From positions 1-59,882 of the forward strand of contig CALKVA010000022.1 of the NCBI GenBank assembly GCA_937996625.1: a stretch of 59,882 bases of DNA. Reading direction: 5' to 3'. The DNA is from UBA5951 sp009936885. GTDB lineage: Bacteria; Pseudomonadota; Alphaproteobacteria; Puniceispirillales; Puniceispirillaceae. The notes below the pieces were generated by a model. That model saw only the letters and a program-made list of their open reading frames with translations, made no database searches and was not told where the DNA came from. Each line of letters begins with the position of its first letter. Within the stretch, counting starts at the first letter, position 1. Below are positions 8,629 to 18,223 of this stretch, in pieces. The position numbers and the translations under genes were made by a program.

Positions 8629-8814
8629 TGTTGCGATTGGAGTAGTTAGTTTCAGCGATTATTTGGTATAGTGGGTTTAAAAAACAAATTGGTTTTAACC
8701 CTCTATAGAATATAAAAAAAATGCATTTTCAGGGTCAGTGAATATTATGCGGCCCATGGCAAACAAAAACGGAACGACTATCCTTATTGTTAATAAAATA
8801 GCGGGAAAGACATT

Positions 8815-9153
8815 ATGAAAAAAATTGAAGCCATAATAAAGCCGTTCAAGCTAGATGAAGTTAAAGAGGCACTTCATGAAGTTGGAATACAAGGCATCAC
8901 AGTTATCGAGGCAAAGGGTTTCGGCAGACAAAAAGGCCATACTGAGCTGTATAGAGGCGCAGAATATGTCGTTGATTTCTTGCCCAAAGTAAAGATTGAG
9001 GTTGTTATTGAAGATTCAATGCTAGACACAGTGGTAGAAGCGGTTCAGAACGCTGCTAAAACAGGGCGCATTGGAGATGGTAAAATTTTCATCTCCTCAA
9101 TTGATGAGGCTATCCGAATCCGTACCGGAGAAAAAGGCGGAGAAGCAGTTTAA
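8815..9153 (+). CDS. glnB: nitrogen regulatory protein P-II
   Basis: A trimeric PII signal protein of 112 residues that senses 2-oxoglutarate and ATP/ADP and controls glutamine synthetase, NtrB/NtrC and AmtB. It begins MKKIEAIIKPFKLDEVKEAL. The T-loop carries the uridylylation residue Tyr51 (RGAEYVVDF). The ATP-binding segment TGRIGDGKIF follows. glnA is 101 bp downstream on the same strand, the usual alphaproteobacterial glnBA pair. The upstream sigma54-type promoter and NtrC-like dyad suggest nitrogen control. GlnB rather than GlnK is supported by the glnA linkage; amtB is 33 kb away. Confidence 0.97.
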   Translation: MKKIEAIIKPFKLDEVKEALHEVGIQGITVIEAKGFGRQKGHTELYRGAEYVVDFLPKVKIEVVIEDSMLDTVVEAVQNAAKTGRIGDGKIFISSIDEAIRIRTGEKGGEAV

Positions 9154-9254
9154 TTTTTGTTTGAGACTCCTTCACTAATCACAGTATAAATATCTTATAA
9201 GTATTTGTATTTATTTTATAAATTTTAATAAAATATGGCATGAAAGGATTTAAA

Positions 9255-10664
9255 ATGTCAGATGTAAAAAAAATTATGGAGATGATAAAAGAGAACGACG
9301 TGACATATGTAGATGTGCGCTTTACTGATCCGCGCGGTAAGATGCAGCATTTATCTCAGCATGTGGATACAATTGACGAAGAGTCATTGGAAGAAGGTTT
9401 CATGTTTGATGGTTCCTCCATTGCTGGTTGGAAAGCTATTAACGAATCAGATATGTTGCTAAAGCCTGATTTATACCGTGCTTATATGGATCCGTTTTTT
9501 GCGCAACCAACGTTAGCGCTTTTTTGCGACGTGCTAGAGCCATCATCAGGCCAGCCATATTCTCGTGATCCGCGCTCAACAGCTAAGGCCGCAATTGCGC
9601 ATATGGAATCTACTGGCGTTGCTGATACTGCTTTTTTTGGACCCGAAGCTGAATTTTTCTTGTTCGAAGATGTTAAGATGGATGTATCTATGAACCGTGG
9701 ATACTATGAGGTTGACTCATCCGAAGGCCCGTACAACAGCGCGAAAAGCTATGATGAGGGTAATCTTGGACATCGCCCTGATGTCAAAGGCGGATATTTT
9801 CCAGTGCCACCCGTTGATTCAGGACAGGATGTGCGAAGTGAAATGTTATCTGTTATGGCAGATATGGGTGTTCCAGTGGAAAAACATCACCATGAGGTTG
9901 CCCCATCTCAGCATGAATTAGGAATGAAGTTTGGCGAGTTGGTTGAAACAGCAGATAACCTTCAACTATATAAATACTCTGTACAGCAGGTTGCCAATGC
10001 TTATGGCCTTTCTGCGACTTTCATGCCAAAACCTATTGCAGGTGATAATGGCTCTGGTATGCATGTGCATCAATCATTATGGACTGACGGTAAGCCTTTA
10101 TTTGCAGGTAACTCCTATGCTGATTTATCAGAAAGCGCGTTATTCTACATAGGCGGTATCATCAAGCACGCAAAAGCCCTTAACGCCTTTACAAACCCAT
10201 CAACAAACTCCTACAAAAGACTAATTCCAGGGTATGAAGCACCTGTGCTACTTGCATATTCAGCACGCAACCGTTCTGCATCATGCAGAATTCCTTTTGT
10301 TTCTAGCCCTAATGGAAAGCGTATTGAAGTCCGCTTCCCAGATGCAATGGCTAACCCATATCTTGCCTTTTCTGCAATGCTTATGGCTGGCCTTGACGGT
10401 ATTAAAAACAAAATTCACCCAGGCGATGCAATGGATAAGGATTTATATGACTTGCCAGCTGAAGAACTTGAGCAAATCCCAACTGTTTGTGGGTCTCTTC
10501 GTGAGGCGCTTGAGAGCCTCAACGCTGATAGAGCTTTCTTAACAGATGGGGACGTGTTCACAGATGAGCAAATAGATGGCTATATTGACCTTAAAATGGA
10601 AGAAGTCATCAATCTTGAGCACACACCTGCCCCGATTGAGTTTAAAATGTATTACTCTTTGTAA
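9255..10664 (+). CDS. glnA: glutamine synthetase type I
   Basis: A dodecameric GSI that makes glutamine from glutamate, ammonia and ATP. From the ATG at 9255 it has 469 residues, the standard length. I prefer this start over the in-frame ATG at 9240 because AAAGGA (9243-9248) sits six bases upstream of it. Motifs are FMFDGSSIAGW near the N-terminus, GPEAEFFLF, NGSGMHVHQS, and the adenylylation site with Tyr398 in KDLYDLPAEE. Tyr398 matches the E. coli site and implies GlnE-type covalent control. A strong terminator follows. Confidence 0.98.
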   Translation: MSDVKKIMEMIKENDVTYVDVRFTDPRGKMQHLSQHVDTIDEESLEEGFMFDGSSIAGWKAINESDMLLKPDLYRAYMDPFFAQPTLALFCDVLEPSSGQPYSRDPRSTAKAAIAHMESTGVADTAFFGPEAEFFLFEDVKMDVSMNRGYYEVDSSEGPYNSAKSYDEGNLGHRPDVKGGYFPVPPVDSGQDVRSEMLSVMADMGVPVEKHHHEVAPSQHELGMKFGELVETADNLQLYKYSVQQVANAYGLSATFMPKPIAGDNGSGMHVHQSLWTDGKPLFAGNSYADLSESALFYIGGIIKHAKALNAFTNPSTNSYKRLIPGYEAPVLLAYSARNRSASCRIPFVSSPNGKRIEVRFPDAMANPYLAFSAMLMAGLDGIKNKIHPGDAMDKDLYDLPAEELEQIPTVCGSLREALESLNADRAFLTDGDVFTDEQIDGYIDLKMEEVINLEHTPAPIEFKMYYSL

Positions 10665-10690
10665 CAGTTATTTATCATCTAAAAAATTTA

Positions 10691-10724
10691 AAAACTCCGA
10701 AATTAATTTTTCGGGGTTTTTTTT
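10691..10724 (+). terminator. intrinsic terminator after glnA
   Basis: An 11-bp stem with one G-U pair (AAACTCCGAAA / TTTCGGGGTTT) and a short AT loop is followed by a T-run. It lies 27 bp past the glnA stop and separates glnBA from parE. Confidence 0.9.
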
Positions 10725-10838
10725 ATACTTTTTTGCAATATTACTATATAATTTTCTTTGGATATTGTATTTCAAATTAATTTTTGAATACTAAATCTAA
10801 TACAATCATACAATAAATTTAAATGGAGTTGCCCGTAA

Positions 10839-12824
10839 ATGGCAGACTTGTTCGGAAATGCCGCATCGAGTGATGAATATGGCGCACAGCAAATAGAGGT
10901 GCTGGAGGGGCTGGATCCTGTTCGGCACCGTCCTGGGATGTATATCGGAGGCACCGATGATAGAGCAATGCATCATCTGGTGGCGGAAATTCTAGATAAT
11001 TCAATGGATGAGGCGGTAGCTGGTCATGCGGATTGGATTGAAATCAACCTAATTGATGAGACTAATATTATCATCAGCGACAATGGAAGAGGCATCCCGG
11101 TAGATCCGCACCCAAAATTCCCAAACAAATCCGCATTAGAAGTGATATTAACAACTTTGCACGCTGGCGGAAAATTTTCAGGGAAAGCTTATGAGACGTC
11201 TGGCGGTCTTCATGGTGTCGGGGCATCTGTTGTAAATGCGCTTAGCATTAACCTTGATGTAGAAGTTGCAAGAGACCGTAAATTATACAAACAATCCTTT
11301 TCAAAAGGAAAGCCGACCTCACCATTAGTAAATGTTGGTTCTGCTTCGAACAGGCGTGGAACAAGCATTCAATTTTCACCTGATCCTGAGATTTTTGGCG
11401 ATGGATGCCAATTTAAACCGGCTATTCTATATAAGATGGCAAAATCAAAAGCTTATTTATTTGCAGGTGTCAAAATTCGCTGGAAATGTTCACAAGCACT
11501 TCTTACGAATAACACTTCTTCAGCCTCTTCGAGCGAGACTATTTGTTATCCTGGCGGTTTAGCTGATTACCTAACAGATGCAACAAGGGGACGCAATTTG
11601 ATGCTTTCCTCTGCATTTACAGATAAAACCGAGTTAGAGGGTCAAAAGTTCGAATGGGCTTTAACGTGGCTGGGACCAGGCGAAGATAGTTTTTTCCATT
11701 CTTATTGTAACACTGTCCATACGCCATCTGGTGGAACTCATGAAAATGGGTTTCGTCAGGCTATCACAAGAGGTATGCGTGTTTATGGCGAATTAAAGGG
11801 CCAGAAGAAAGCATCGGAGTTGACAGCTGAGGATATATTAACAAGTTCTGCAGGTATGCTCTCTGTTTTTCTAAAAGACCCACAATTTCAGGGGCAGACA
11901 AAAGATAAACTTGTTTCAACAGATGCCACACGGCAAACAGAAGCTGCTGTAAAAGATAGGTTCGAGATTTGGCTTTCAGCAGAACCAGAACGCGCTAACG
12001 ATTTGCTTCATGCCGCAATTGAGAGAATGGAAGACCGTAAACGTCGCAGAAAAGAAAAGGAGGTAGCGCGCAAATCTGCTACTCGTAAATTACGATTACC
12101 TGGAAAATTAGCAGACTGCTCTGCGCAAGATACAACCACCACTGAGATTTTCATCGTTGAGGGAGACTCAGCAGGAGGTTCTGCAAAATCTGCACGCAAC
12201 AGAGCAACCCAAGCAATTCTTCCCATGCGCGGAAAAATTTTGAATGTTGCAAGTGCTACTTCTGATAAACTCTCTCAGAATCAAGAATTAAGTGATTTGT
12301 TGCTGGCGTTAGGCGTAAAATCAAAGACTCAGTTTGATCTAGCTGACCTGCGCTATGGGAAAGTTATCATTATGACAGACGCGGACGTGGATGGGGCTCA
12401 TATTGCAGCTTTGCTAATGACGTTCTTTTATCAAGAAATGCCCCAGCTTATCGAAGCAGGAAGGCTGTTCCTTGCTCAGCCTCCTTTGTATCGTATGATG
12501 CAGGGAAACAAGACGTTTTATGCGCAAGATGACGCTCACCGTGAACAGATAATGACTAATGAATTTAATCAAAAAGGCAAAGTGGATATAAGCAGGTTTA
12601 AAGGACTAGGTGAAATGCCGCCCTCGCAGCTTAAAGAAACAACTATGAGCCCTGAAACACGCAGATTACTAAAAGTTCATCTTCCAAAACGCGATATTGA
12701 AGGCGCCGACAAACGCCGCAACGCGGACAGGCTGGTTACAACATTAATGGGCAAAAAACCAGAGCTTCGATTTAGCTATATCAGAGAGCATGCAGATGAT
12801 GTGTTATCCCAATTGGATATCTAG
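10839..12824 (+). CDS. parE: DNA topoisomerase IV subunit B
   Basis: The ATPase subunit of topoisomerase IV, which decatenates daughter chromosomes together with ParC. It has 661 residues. The GHKL ATPase domain has DNSMDEAVAGHA, DNGRGIP and GGLHGVGASVVNAL. The TOPRIM domain has EGDSAGGSAK from about residue 441 and DADVDGAHI. ParE is preferred over GyrB because of the length and the RHRPGMYIGGTDDRAMHHLV opening. GGAG precedes the ATG. It ends 17 bp from the convergent hydrolase gene. Confidence 0.95.
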   Translation: MADLFGNAASSDEYGAQQIEVLEGLDPVRHRPGMYIGGTDDRAMHHLVAEILDNSMDEAVAGHADWIEINLIDETNIIISDNGRGIPVDPHPKFPNKSALEVILTTLHAGGKFSGKAYETSGGLHGVGASVVNALSINLDVEVARDRKLYKQSFSKGKPTSPLVNVGSASNRRGTSIQFSPDPEIFGDGCQFKPAILYKMAKSKAYLFAGVKIRWKCSQALLTNNTSSASSSETICYPGGLADYLTDATRGRNLMLSSAFTDKTELEGQKFEWALTWLGPGEDSFFHSYCNTVHTPSGGTHENGFRQAITRGMRVYGELKGQKKASELTAEDILTSSAGMLSVFLKDPQFQGQTKDKLVSTDATRQTEAAVKDRFEIWLSAEPERANDLLHAAIERMEDRKRRRKEKEVARKSATRKLRLPGKLADCSAQDTTTTEIFIVEGDSAGGSAKSARNRATQAILPMRGKILNVASATSDKLSQNQELSDLLLALGVKSKTQFDLADLRYGKVIIMTDADVDGAHIAALLMTFFYQEMPQLIEAGRLFLAQPPLYRMMQGNKTFYAQDDAHREQIMTNEFNQKGKVDISRFKGLGEMPPSQLKETTMSPETRRLLKVHLPKRDIEGADKRRNADRLVTTLMGKKPELRFSYIREHADDVLSQLDI

Positions 12825-12841
12825 CCAAATATAAAGCCAAG

Positions 12842-13537
12842 CTATAGCCTGCTAATGAGCTTTTTTATAGTATTAGTCACGTCATCAGGTGCTTCCATAG
12901 ACGATAAATGACCAATACCAGACAAGACAGTCAAATGAGAGTCCTGAAACAAGCTATGAAGCTCCTCTGCGAGCGCAGGAGGCGTTAATTGATCTAACGC
13001 CCCTACAAGAATTTCAACTGGCATTTTTGCAGTACTAGCAAACGGCCTAAAATCTGGTCTTCCGATAATAGCTTCTTGCTGAAGGGTGAAATTTGTTTGA
13101 CCAACCTGTGCTGCCATATCCATCACATCTTGAACCAGTGCTTCATTCTTTAATGCCTCAGCTGATAGCAGACTTGGCAAAAGACGGGGGGTCACTCCTT
13201 TAAATTTCCCTAATTTTGATAATTCGATCAGTGCCTCGCGCTGTTGTTTTTTCTCCGGCGTATCAGCTCTTCCGCTTGTTGAAAACAACCCCATTCCTAT
13301 TATTTTTTCAGGTGCAAGATGTGCAACCATCTGAGCAACATATCCACCCATTGATAAGCCACAAATCACAAAATTAGAATTTTGCTTTGATATAATCTCC
13401 TGCGCCATCTCGAGAATAGTATTAACGCCTAACGTATTGGCAACTTCGATTTCATAGTCATATTTAAGAGCGCTTATTTGCTTTTCAAATAGCTGCTTTG
13501 TGCATAAGAGTCCGGGAACTAGAATTAGTTTTGTCAT
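12842..13537 (-). CDS. alpha/beta hydrolase fold protein
   Basis: A small hydrolase of 231 residues. It has the oxyanion-side segment LVPGLLCT at the N-terminus and the nucleophile elbow GLSMGG around residue 66. A likely acid is the Asp of VGALDQLTPP, and the His lies in SGIGHLSSMEAP near the C-terminus. The substrate is unknown; such proteins include esterases and carboxylesterases. The ATG at 13537 has AGGA eight bases upstream; a GTG one codon earlier is less likely. It is convergent with parE and divergent from the helicase. Confidence 0.88.
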   Translation of the reverse strand: MTKLILVPGLLCTKQLFEKQISALKYDYEIEVANTLGVNTILEMAQEIISKQNSNFVICGLSMGGYVAQMVAHLAPEKIIGMGLFSTSGRADTPEKKQQREALIELSKLGKFKGVTPRLLPSLLSAEALKNEALVQDVMDMAAQVGQTNFTLQQEAIIGRPDFRPFASTAKMPVEILVGALDQLTPPALAEELHSLFQDSHLTVLSGIGHLSSMEAPDDVTNTIKKLISRL

Positions 13538-13711
13538 CACAATTTTCCTAGATTTTAAAGCAGAATATTATATTCATCGAATCAAGCATATCTGATGCTT
13601 GACCAACAGGATATAATTAGCGTATTACAACCACAAGAATTTAATAATACTAATCGAAAATCCTCGATTATCTAAACAATTTAGTATTTAATCTTTTTTG
13701 GGAAAAATCAA

Positions 13712-15073
13712 ATCTCAACATCTTTTAGCGAACTTGGGCTTAGCACAGAATTATGCAACGCTGTATCCAAATTAGGATATGAGACCCCGACCCCTATTCA
13801 AGAAAAAGCCATTCCTATTATCCTAATGGGCAGAGACGTGATGGGATCTGCACAAACCGGCACTGGAAAAACGGCCTCATTCACCCTGCCTATGCTGGAT
13901 ATACTAGAATCAGGAATAGCTAAGGCACGCATGCCACGCTCCTTAATTCTTGCCCCTACTCGCGAACTTGCAGCACAAGTAGCAGAATCATTCGAAAAGT
14001 TTTCTGTGAATCATGAGCTTTCAATGGCTTTGTTAATTGGAGGCGTTAGTTTTTCTGATCAGGAAGCTGCCCTTGAAAAAGGGGTGGATGTACTTATCGC
14101 CACGCCGGGAAGATTACTTGACCATTTTGAGCGTGGAAAAGTACTTCTTCAAGATGTAAAGATTCTTGTGATAGACGAAGCAGATAGAATGCTTGATATG
14201 GGTTTTATTCCAGATGTTGAGCGGATTGTCTCACTATTACCTAAAATACGACAAACTCTCTTTTTCTCGGCTACCCTGTCTGACGAAATACATAAAATTG
14301 GAGCTAAATTTGTTTTAAATCCCAAAATAGTTGAAGTTGCGCGTGTTGCGCAGACAGCATCCACCATATCGCAATATATATGCAATACAACCCCTAAATC
14401 TAAACAAGGTCAATTGCGCAAATTGCTTAAAGAAGAGCCGGTAAATAATGCCGTTATTTTTTGCAATCGCAAAAAAGATATTTCTTCTTTAGTCAGGGCG
14501 CTCAAGAATCATCAATTTAATGTTGCATCCTTGCACGGTGATATGACCCAATCTGCCAGGCTTGCCGCGCTAAAAGCATTTAAGGATGGCGAAACCAAAT
14601 ACCTGATTGCGTCTGACGTTGCTGCTCGCGGTCTTGATATTCCCTCTGTGAGCCATGTTTTTAATTATGATGTTCCTACAAATGCAGAAGATTATGTTCA
14701 CCGCATCGGAAGAACCGGACGCGCTGGGAGAACTGGTCGTGCCTTTACGTTGGTAGCAACTACGGATGATAAGAAATATCTATCAGCCATAGAGGAATTG
14801 ATTTCCGTTGCCATACCTGAAAATGCTGCTGGTGCGTCTGAGCCTAAAACAAGTGAAACTGAAATTCTTTCTGAACAAATAGCACCAGCTAAAAATAGCG
14901 AAAAAGTTAAAGAAGAGGCCACAAAAGCTACCCAAAGTGAGGCTCCAAAGGCTAATCAAAGTGACACTCAAAAGCCGAATAGTCCTTCTCGTCACAATGA
15001 AAAGCGCCCCCCTGCTTGGACTGGCGGTAATAACTTCGATGATCCAGAAACAATACCTGCTTTTTTAAGATAG
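13712..15073 (+). CDS. DEAD-box ATP-dependent RNA helicase (RhlE/DeaD-like), non-standard start ATC
   Basis: The helicase core has the Q motif with TPTPIQ, motif I AQTGTGKT (residues 47-54), PTRELA, TPGR, DEAD (155-158), SAT and HRIGRTGR (from 330), then a low-complexity Lys/Thr/Ser tail ending DPETIPAFLR. The family N-terminus reads TSFSELGLSTEL and is open in frame. However, between the in-frame TAG at 13682 and the ATG at 13826 there is no ATG, GTG or TTG. The codon where Met is expected is ATC at 13712, with GGGA eight bases upstream. Starting at 13826 would remove the Q motif. Either AUC is used or the base is a variant or error of ATG. It probably acts in ribosome assembly or RNA decay. 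Confidence 0.9.
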   Translation: MSTSFSELGLSTELCNAVSKLGYETPTPIQEKAIPIILMGRDVMGSAQTGTGKTASFTLPMLDILESGIAKARMPRSLILAPTRELAAQVAESFEKFSVNHELSMALLIGGVSFSDQEAALEKGVDVLIATPGRLLDHFERGKVLLQDVKILVIDEADRMLDMGFIPDVERIVSLLPKIRQTLFFSATLSDEIHKIGAKFVLNPKIVEVARVAQTASTISQYICNTTPKSKQGQLRKLLKEEPVNNAVIFCNRKKDISSLVRALKNHQFNVASLHGDMTQSARLAALKAFKDGETKYLIASDVAARGLDIPSVSHVFNYDVPTNAEDYVHRIGRTGRAGRTGRAFTLVATTDDKKYLSAIEELISVAIPENAAGASEPKTSETEILSEQIAPAKNSEKVKEEATKATQSEAPKANQSDTQKPNSPSRHNEKRPPAWTGGNNFDDPETIPAFLR

Positions 15074-15118
15074 CAATCTTAATCCTAATATCACCCGATT
15101 ATTGAAATAAAAAAGCGT

Positions 15119-17737
15119 CTAACGCTTCTGTGAGCTAAGCGATTTTAGCACAACTTCTGCTAGGTCAGGGGATAAACTATTTTCACTTAAATTTTCCAGA
15201 GCCTCTATCATCAAATTCTGTCTATCTTCAATAAAGTTTCCAAATCTAGTAAGAGGAATTGCTAATCTAGCCGAAATTTGTGGATTCTTTTTATCCAACA
15301 ATAATAGCTGTTCTGCCAAAAACCTATAACCACTGCCGTCATCTGCATGAAAATGGACAGGATTACCACTTGCAAACCCACCAATAACACTTCGAAGCTT
15401 ATTGGGATTATCTGGGTCAAAGGCAGGGTGGCGCATCAACTCTTTACATTTTTCAGGCGTTCCAGCGACAACCGAGCTTGCCTGCCACAAAAACCAGTTT
15501 TCCATAACTAATGGGTGCGATTTCCAGTTATCATGAAATTGCTGCAATGCGAGCTCACGTTTTGCAATATCAACATTATTTAAGGCACTTATAGCTCCCT
15601 TAACGAGAGTCATATTGGGATTTGAGACTTGTTTTAGCGCCAGAGATTGCGCCTGCTCAATATCTACTAATACACCCCATGCCAAAATCTGATTATGCAA
15701 ACTTCTTCCAGAGGAATCTAAGACGTCCAAATCAGCAGCTGAGTTTTCTAACTGACTGCGAAAATACCCGCTTATATTGCCCGCAATACGTCTCATAACA
15801 TTCTGCTTTGCAAAAAATACTTTTGGCGGATCTGGATGTTCTACTTCAGCCAATAGAATTGACTGGCTTGGCGGCATTAGCAAAAGCGCTTTAAAAGCAT
15901 CATTGAATTTCTCGCTTTTGAGTGAGGCAAGCAACGCTTCAGATAATTGCATTTCCAATGATGAATTTTGTCTGCCCAAATATGCCTCAGAAATAACTTT
16001 ATTATATAATATTTGGGCGGCATCCCATATTACAAACGGATCTGTATCAAGGGAAATAAGATGTAAATATTCTTCAATCAAAAGGTCATCATGAAGTTTG
16101 ATAGGGGCAGAAAACCCCCTCAAAAGAGAGGGTGTTGCATCATACAAATCTTGTGTTTTTGTTGCATCTGATGCTTGGATTTTTAGCCGTGTTTCTTCTT
16201 TATTAAGAACAACTATAGGCTCCACACCCATCTGTTGCCCGTCCACAACAAGTGATAGGGGCTCTCCTGATTTACCGATCATCGAAAAGCGAAATGGTAT
16301 CGGCAGCATTTTATCATTGGAAGACGCATTTTCAGGTTTTTTCTGAACCAAAGAGATTTCTAAATCAGAACCTTTTTTCTCTCTATTAAAATAAATATGT
16401 GGCGTTCCAGATTGCTGATACCAACGCGAAAATTCGGATAGATCATATTTATTAGCATCTTCCATTGCTGATAGAAAATCATCACACGTAACCGCATTTC
16501 CGTCATGCCTATCAAAATAAAGATCAATGCCCTTTCGGAAGCCATCTCTACCAAAAAGACTTGCCAGCATTCGGATAACCTCTGATCCTTTTTCGTAAAT
16601 TGTTGGCGTATAGAAGTTATTAATTTCAGAGTAGCTATCAGGTCGTATCGGATGCGCCATTGGGCTTGCATCTTCAGGAAACTGAACGGAGCGCAACAAA
16701 CTAACATCTTCAATTCGTTTAACAGAGCTATCATGCAAATCTGCTGTAAAACATTGGTCGCGATAAACTGTTAATCCCTCTTTCAAGGTTAATTGAAACC
16801 AATCACGACACGTCACTCTATTCCCAGTCCAGTTATGAAAATATTCATGTGCAATGATAGATTCAACACGCATTAAATCAGTATCACTAGCAGTTTTTTC
16901 ATCTGCCAATACAAACTTACTATTAAAGATATTAAGGCCTTTATTTTCCATCGCGCCCATATTGAAATGGCTGACGGCAACGATTTGGAATAAATCAAGG
17001 TCATATTCTAGGCCATAAGATTTCTCATCCCAACTCATTGATTTTTTTAATGATTCCATCGCATGAGAGGTCAGATGGGAATTGCCGTGTTCGACATAGA
17101 TATGTAAGTCAACAACTCTGCCAGATGCGGTGGTAAAGCTATCCTCCACCAGCTCTAAATCGCCAGCTACAAGCGCAAATAAGTAACTCGGTTTTGGGAA
17201 TGGATCATGCCATTCTGCAAAATGTCTATCGCCTTCAAGCTTGCCAGAAGATATTAAATTACCATTACTTAACAGATTTTTTAAACTAATATCTGCTTCA
17301 ATCCTAGTGGTAAATACGCTCATCATATCCGGTCTATCAGGATAATAGAAAATACGTCTAAACCCTTCAGGCTCACACTGAGTGCAAATCATATCACTTG
17401 ATTTATACAACCCCTCTAATGCCTTATTCTGGTAAGGATTACATATTGTTACAACCTCAATATCATTCGATAAATTAGGCAAAAGAAGGGATATTGAATC
17501 GCCCTGTTTTTGAATATCTTCGATTTCTTGAGGGGTATCATTAATAAAAACCGCCTCTATTTCTAACTCCTGTCCGTACAGAATAAGAGGCGGCAAAACC
17601 CTATCATCTGAAGCGGTGACATTCATTTTAACGATCGTTCTGGCAAATTCAGAATATAACTGAACTGTAAGATTCGTTGAATTTACCTGCCATCCTGTTG
17701 GGGAATAGGCATCACGCTTAACCAGCATTTTATTCAT
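15119..17737 (-). CDS. pepN: aminopeptidase N (M1 family zinc metallopeptidase)
   Basis: A cytosolic M1 aminopeptidase of 872 residues, the E. coli PepN length. The exopeptidase motif GAMEN is at residues 261-265. The zinc site HEYFH is at 297-301, followed by the third ligand Glu in LKEGLTVYRDQ, and these positions coincide with E. coli PepN. It trims N-terminal residues from peptides released by Lon and Clp. It lies three bases downstream of gcrA, so the two are probably co-transcribed. Met4 is a possible alternative start. Confidence 0.97.
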   Translation of the reverse strand: MNKMLVKRDAYSPTGWQVNSTNLTVQLYSEFARTIVKMNVTASDDRVLPPLILYGQELEIEAVFINDTPQEIEDIQKQGDSISLLLPNLSNDIEVVTICNPYQNKALEGLYKSSDMICTQCEPEGFRRIFYYPDRPDMMSVFTTRIEADISLKNLLSNGNLISSGKLEGDRHFAEWHDPFPKPSYLFALVAGDLELVEDSFTTASGRVVDLHIYVEHGNSHLTSHAMESLKKSMSWDEKSYGLEYDLDLFQIVAVSHFNMGAMENKGLNIFNSKFVLADEKTASDTDLMRVESIIAHEYFHNWTGNRVTCRDWFQLTLKEGLTVYRDQCFTADLHDSSVKRIEDVSLLRSVQFPEDASPMAHPIRPDSYSEINNFYTPTIYEKGSEVIRMLASLFGRDGFRKGIDLYFDRHDGNAVTCDDFLSAMEDANKYDLSEFSRWYQQSGTPHIYFNREKKGSDLEISLVQKKPENASSNDKMLPIPFRFSMIGKSGEPLSLVVDGQQMGVEPIVVLNKEETRLKIQASDATKTQDLYDATPSLLRGFSAPIKLHDDLLIEEYLHLISLDTDPFVIWDAAQILYNKVISEAYLGRQNSSLEMQLSEALLASLKSEKFNDAFKALLLMPPSQSILLAEVEHPDPPKVFFAKQNVMRRIAGNISGYFRSQLENSAADLDVLDSSGRSLHNQILAWGVLVDIEQAQSLALKQVSNPNMTLVKGAISALNNVDIAKRELALQQFHDNWKSHPLVMENWFLWQASSVVAGTPEKCKELMRHPAFDPDNPNKLRSVIGGFASGNPVHFHADDGSGYRFLAEQLLLLDKKNPQISARLAIPLTRFGNFIEDRQNLMIEALENLSENSLSPDLAEVVLKSLSSQKR

Positions 17738-17740
17738 TTT

Positions 17741-18142
17741 TTAGTTACTTTCGCGCGTATTAGTGTAAGCAAGAACACAATGCTCATAGCAATAAGGTTT
17801 GCCAGGCTCTATCGGCTCACTACAAAAAGAAAAATCAGTTGTTTTAGGGTCTCCTTTTGGCCACACGCATTTAGAACGTGACCAGCTGATTTTGCGAAGG
17901 GCAAGACGCAGTGGTAATTCGGAAGTTATTTCTTCTGTTTTTTTAGGTTTCGCCTTAACAGATATAGCAGATGATGAAATAGGAGATTGGCGTTTAGGCA
18001 AACCAAGCCTATGGGCTTTTCCAGCTACGGCGTTCCGTGTTACATTCAATTTTTTGCCGATCTGAGAGATAGAAAGACCTTCATCCCATAACGTTTTAAG
18101 CGTTTCAAGACGGTCGTCAGTCCAACCTGTTTCTTCTGTCAT
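17741..18142 (-). CDS. gcrA: GcrA cell cycle regulator
   Basis: An alphaproteobacterial transcription factor that binds promoters carrying CcrM-methylated GANTC sites and recruits sigma70 RNA polymerase. It has 133 residues. The N-terminal helix-turn-helix is GWTDDRLETLKTLWDEGLS followed by ISQIGKKLNVTRNAVAGKAH, highly characteristic. The C-terminal Cys-rich part contains CVWPKGDP and FCSEPIEPGKPYC. CcrM itself is not in the window. It is 81 bp downstream of the aroE-like gene and directly upstream of pepN. Confidence 0.95.
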   Translation of the reverse strand: MTEETGWTDDRLETLKTLWDEGLSISQIGKKLNVTRNAVAGKAHRLGLPKRQSPISSSAISVKAKPKKTEEITSELPLRLALRKISWSRSKCVWPKGDPKTTDFSFCSEPIEPGKPYCYEHCVLAYTNTRESN

Positions 18143-18223
18143 TTTATTTCTTCCTTTATTGAACCTTTATTTAGTATGGTTTTCGACAATTTGCAAATTA
18201 ACTGTAACACTATTTTTGCCTGC

